Source: Actinomycetota bacterium
GTDB lineage: Bacteria > Actinomycetota > Acidimicrobiia > Acidimicrobiales > WLNW01
DNA length: 47,209 nt
NCBI GenBank assembly: GCA_009699605.1
Contig: WLNW01000006.1
Location: 1 to 47,209 of the forward strand
Direction: 5' to 3'
Shown here: positions 47,039 to 47,209 of the stretch, piece after piece
Position numbering within the stretch: the stretch's first letter is position 1
How the letters are laid out: every line of letters starts with the position of its first letter
Notes under the pieces: model-generated
What the model saw: the letters and a program-made list of their open reading frames with translations, nothing else
Told to the model about the DNA's origin: nothing
Databases searched by the model: none
Made by a program: the position numbers and the translations under genes

Positions 47039-47209
47039 CAGGGTGCTGAAAATCGGCTGAGGGTGTTCGCGTTCGGCGCGGAAGTCGAAAAGGCTGTGGG
47101 GTTTGGGCGGAACCCCTGATCCGCAGTCGGCGATGTTGACCTCGTTGAGCGCACCACCCGACACGCCGGCCATCTCGTATGTCGACGGATCTGCGAACGC
47201 GTCGAGGAA
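47039..47209. other. Unresolved right end of the window
   Basis: No gene can be assigned. The minus strand reads open from the right edge with high third-position GC (including DAFADPSTYEMAGVSGG), but that frame has no stop before running antisense through mreB. A plus-strand ATG near 47143 is also open to the edge. Longer sequence is needed to choose. Confidence 0.3.
47098..47116 (+). terminator. Weak hairpin downstream of mreB
   Basis: GGGGTT (47098-47103) pairs with AACCCC (47111-47116), loop 7 nt, about 60 nt past the mreB stop. No T-run. Confidence 0.35.

Noticed and set aside
45833-47173. 446-codon minus-strand frame across mreB
   Set aside because: Mostly the complement of mreB. Only its right-hand 30 codons look coding-like, which is reported separately.

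Overview
The window is about 47 kb of high-GC DNA, densely packed with genes on both strands, and reads as a chromosomal core segment of an actinobacterium. Two WhiB-family Fe-S regulators, a SenX3/RegX3-type two-component pair, a fused FadE34-like acyl-CoA dehydrogenase, monomeric NADP isocitrate dehydrogenase and an F420-associated-type metallopeptidase point to Actinobacteria. MreB together with a type B succinate dehydrogenase and many apparently leaderless genes would fit a deep lineage such as Acidimicrobiia; that placement is inference. I saw no rRNA, tRNA, CRISPR array, integrase or recognisable insertion sequence.

Layout. 1-5.2 kb: 3' end of a cell-wall amidase, a small membrane protein, then purine and one-carbon genes (purN-purH-folD, a divergent carboxymuconolactone-decarboxylase-like gene, metF). 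5.3-8.6 kb: monomeric icd and mdh. 8.7-10.7 kb: SCP2-like protein, an uncharacterised protein and an alpha/beta hydrolase. 10.7-14.3 kb (minus): sdhC-sdhA-sdhB. 14.4-16.5 kb (minus): a family-2-glycosidase-like protein. 16.7-18.1 kb: a MoxR/BchI-like AAA+ ATPase whose likely VWA partner lies at 23.4-25.4 kb. Between them is a minus-strand operon (fused acyl-CoA dehydrogenase, MaoC hydratase, GH1-like protein) and a thioesterase. 25.6-32.5 kb: a lipoprotein divergent from an Fe-S (6-4) photolyase operon (photolyase, DUF2071, SDR, NAD(P)-binding/DUF2867, renalase-like FAD protein, PNPOx-like protein). 32.9-33.5 kb: two tail-to-tail whiB genes. 33.7-40.0 kb: a phosphate and polyphosphate block (ppk, NUDIX, phoU, surE, senX3-like, regX3-like). 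40.1-45.2 kb: a transporter, a zincin-like protein, a membrane-anchored SDR-like protein and a membrane-anchored HtrA-like protein. 45.3-47.0 kb: moaE-like, a small membrane protein and mreB in overlapping frames.

Two patterns stand out. First, at least ten genes have a TANNNT hexamer exactly 6 or 7 nt before the start codon, as expected for leaderless mRNAs; this also decides several starts. Second, four proteins keep an enzyme fold but appear to lack the catalytic residues: the GH2-like, GH1-like, HtrA-like and extended-SDR-like proteins. A fifth, the zincin-like protein, has NExxH where HExxH would be expected. The mreB start appears to be a rare CTG codon.
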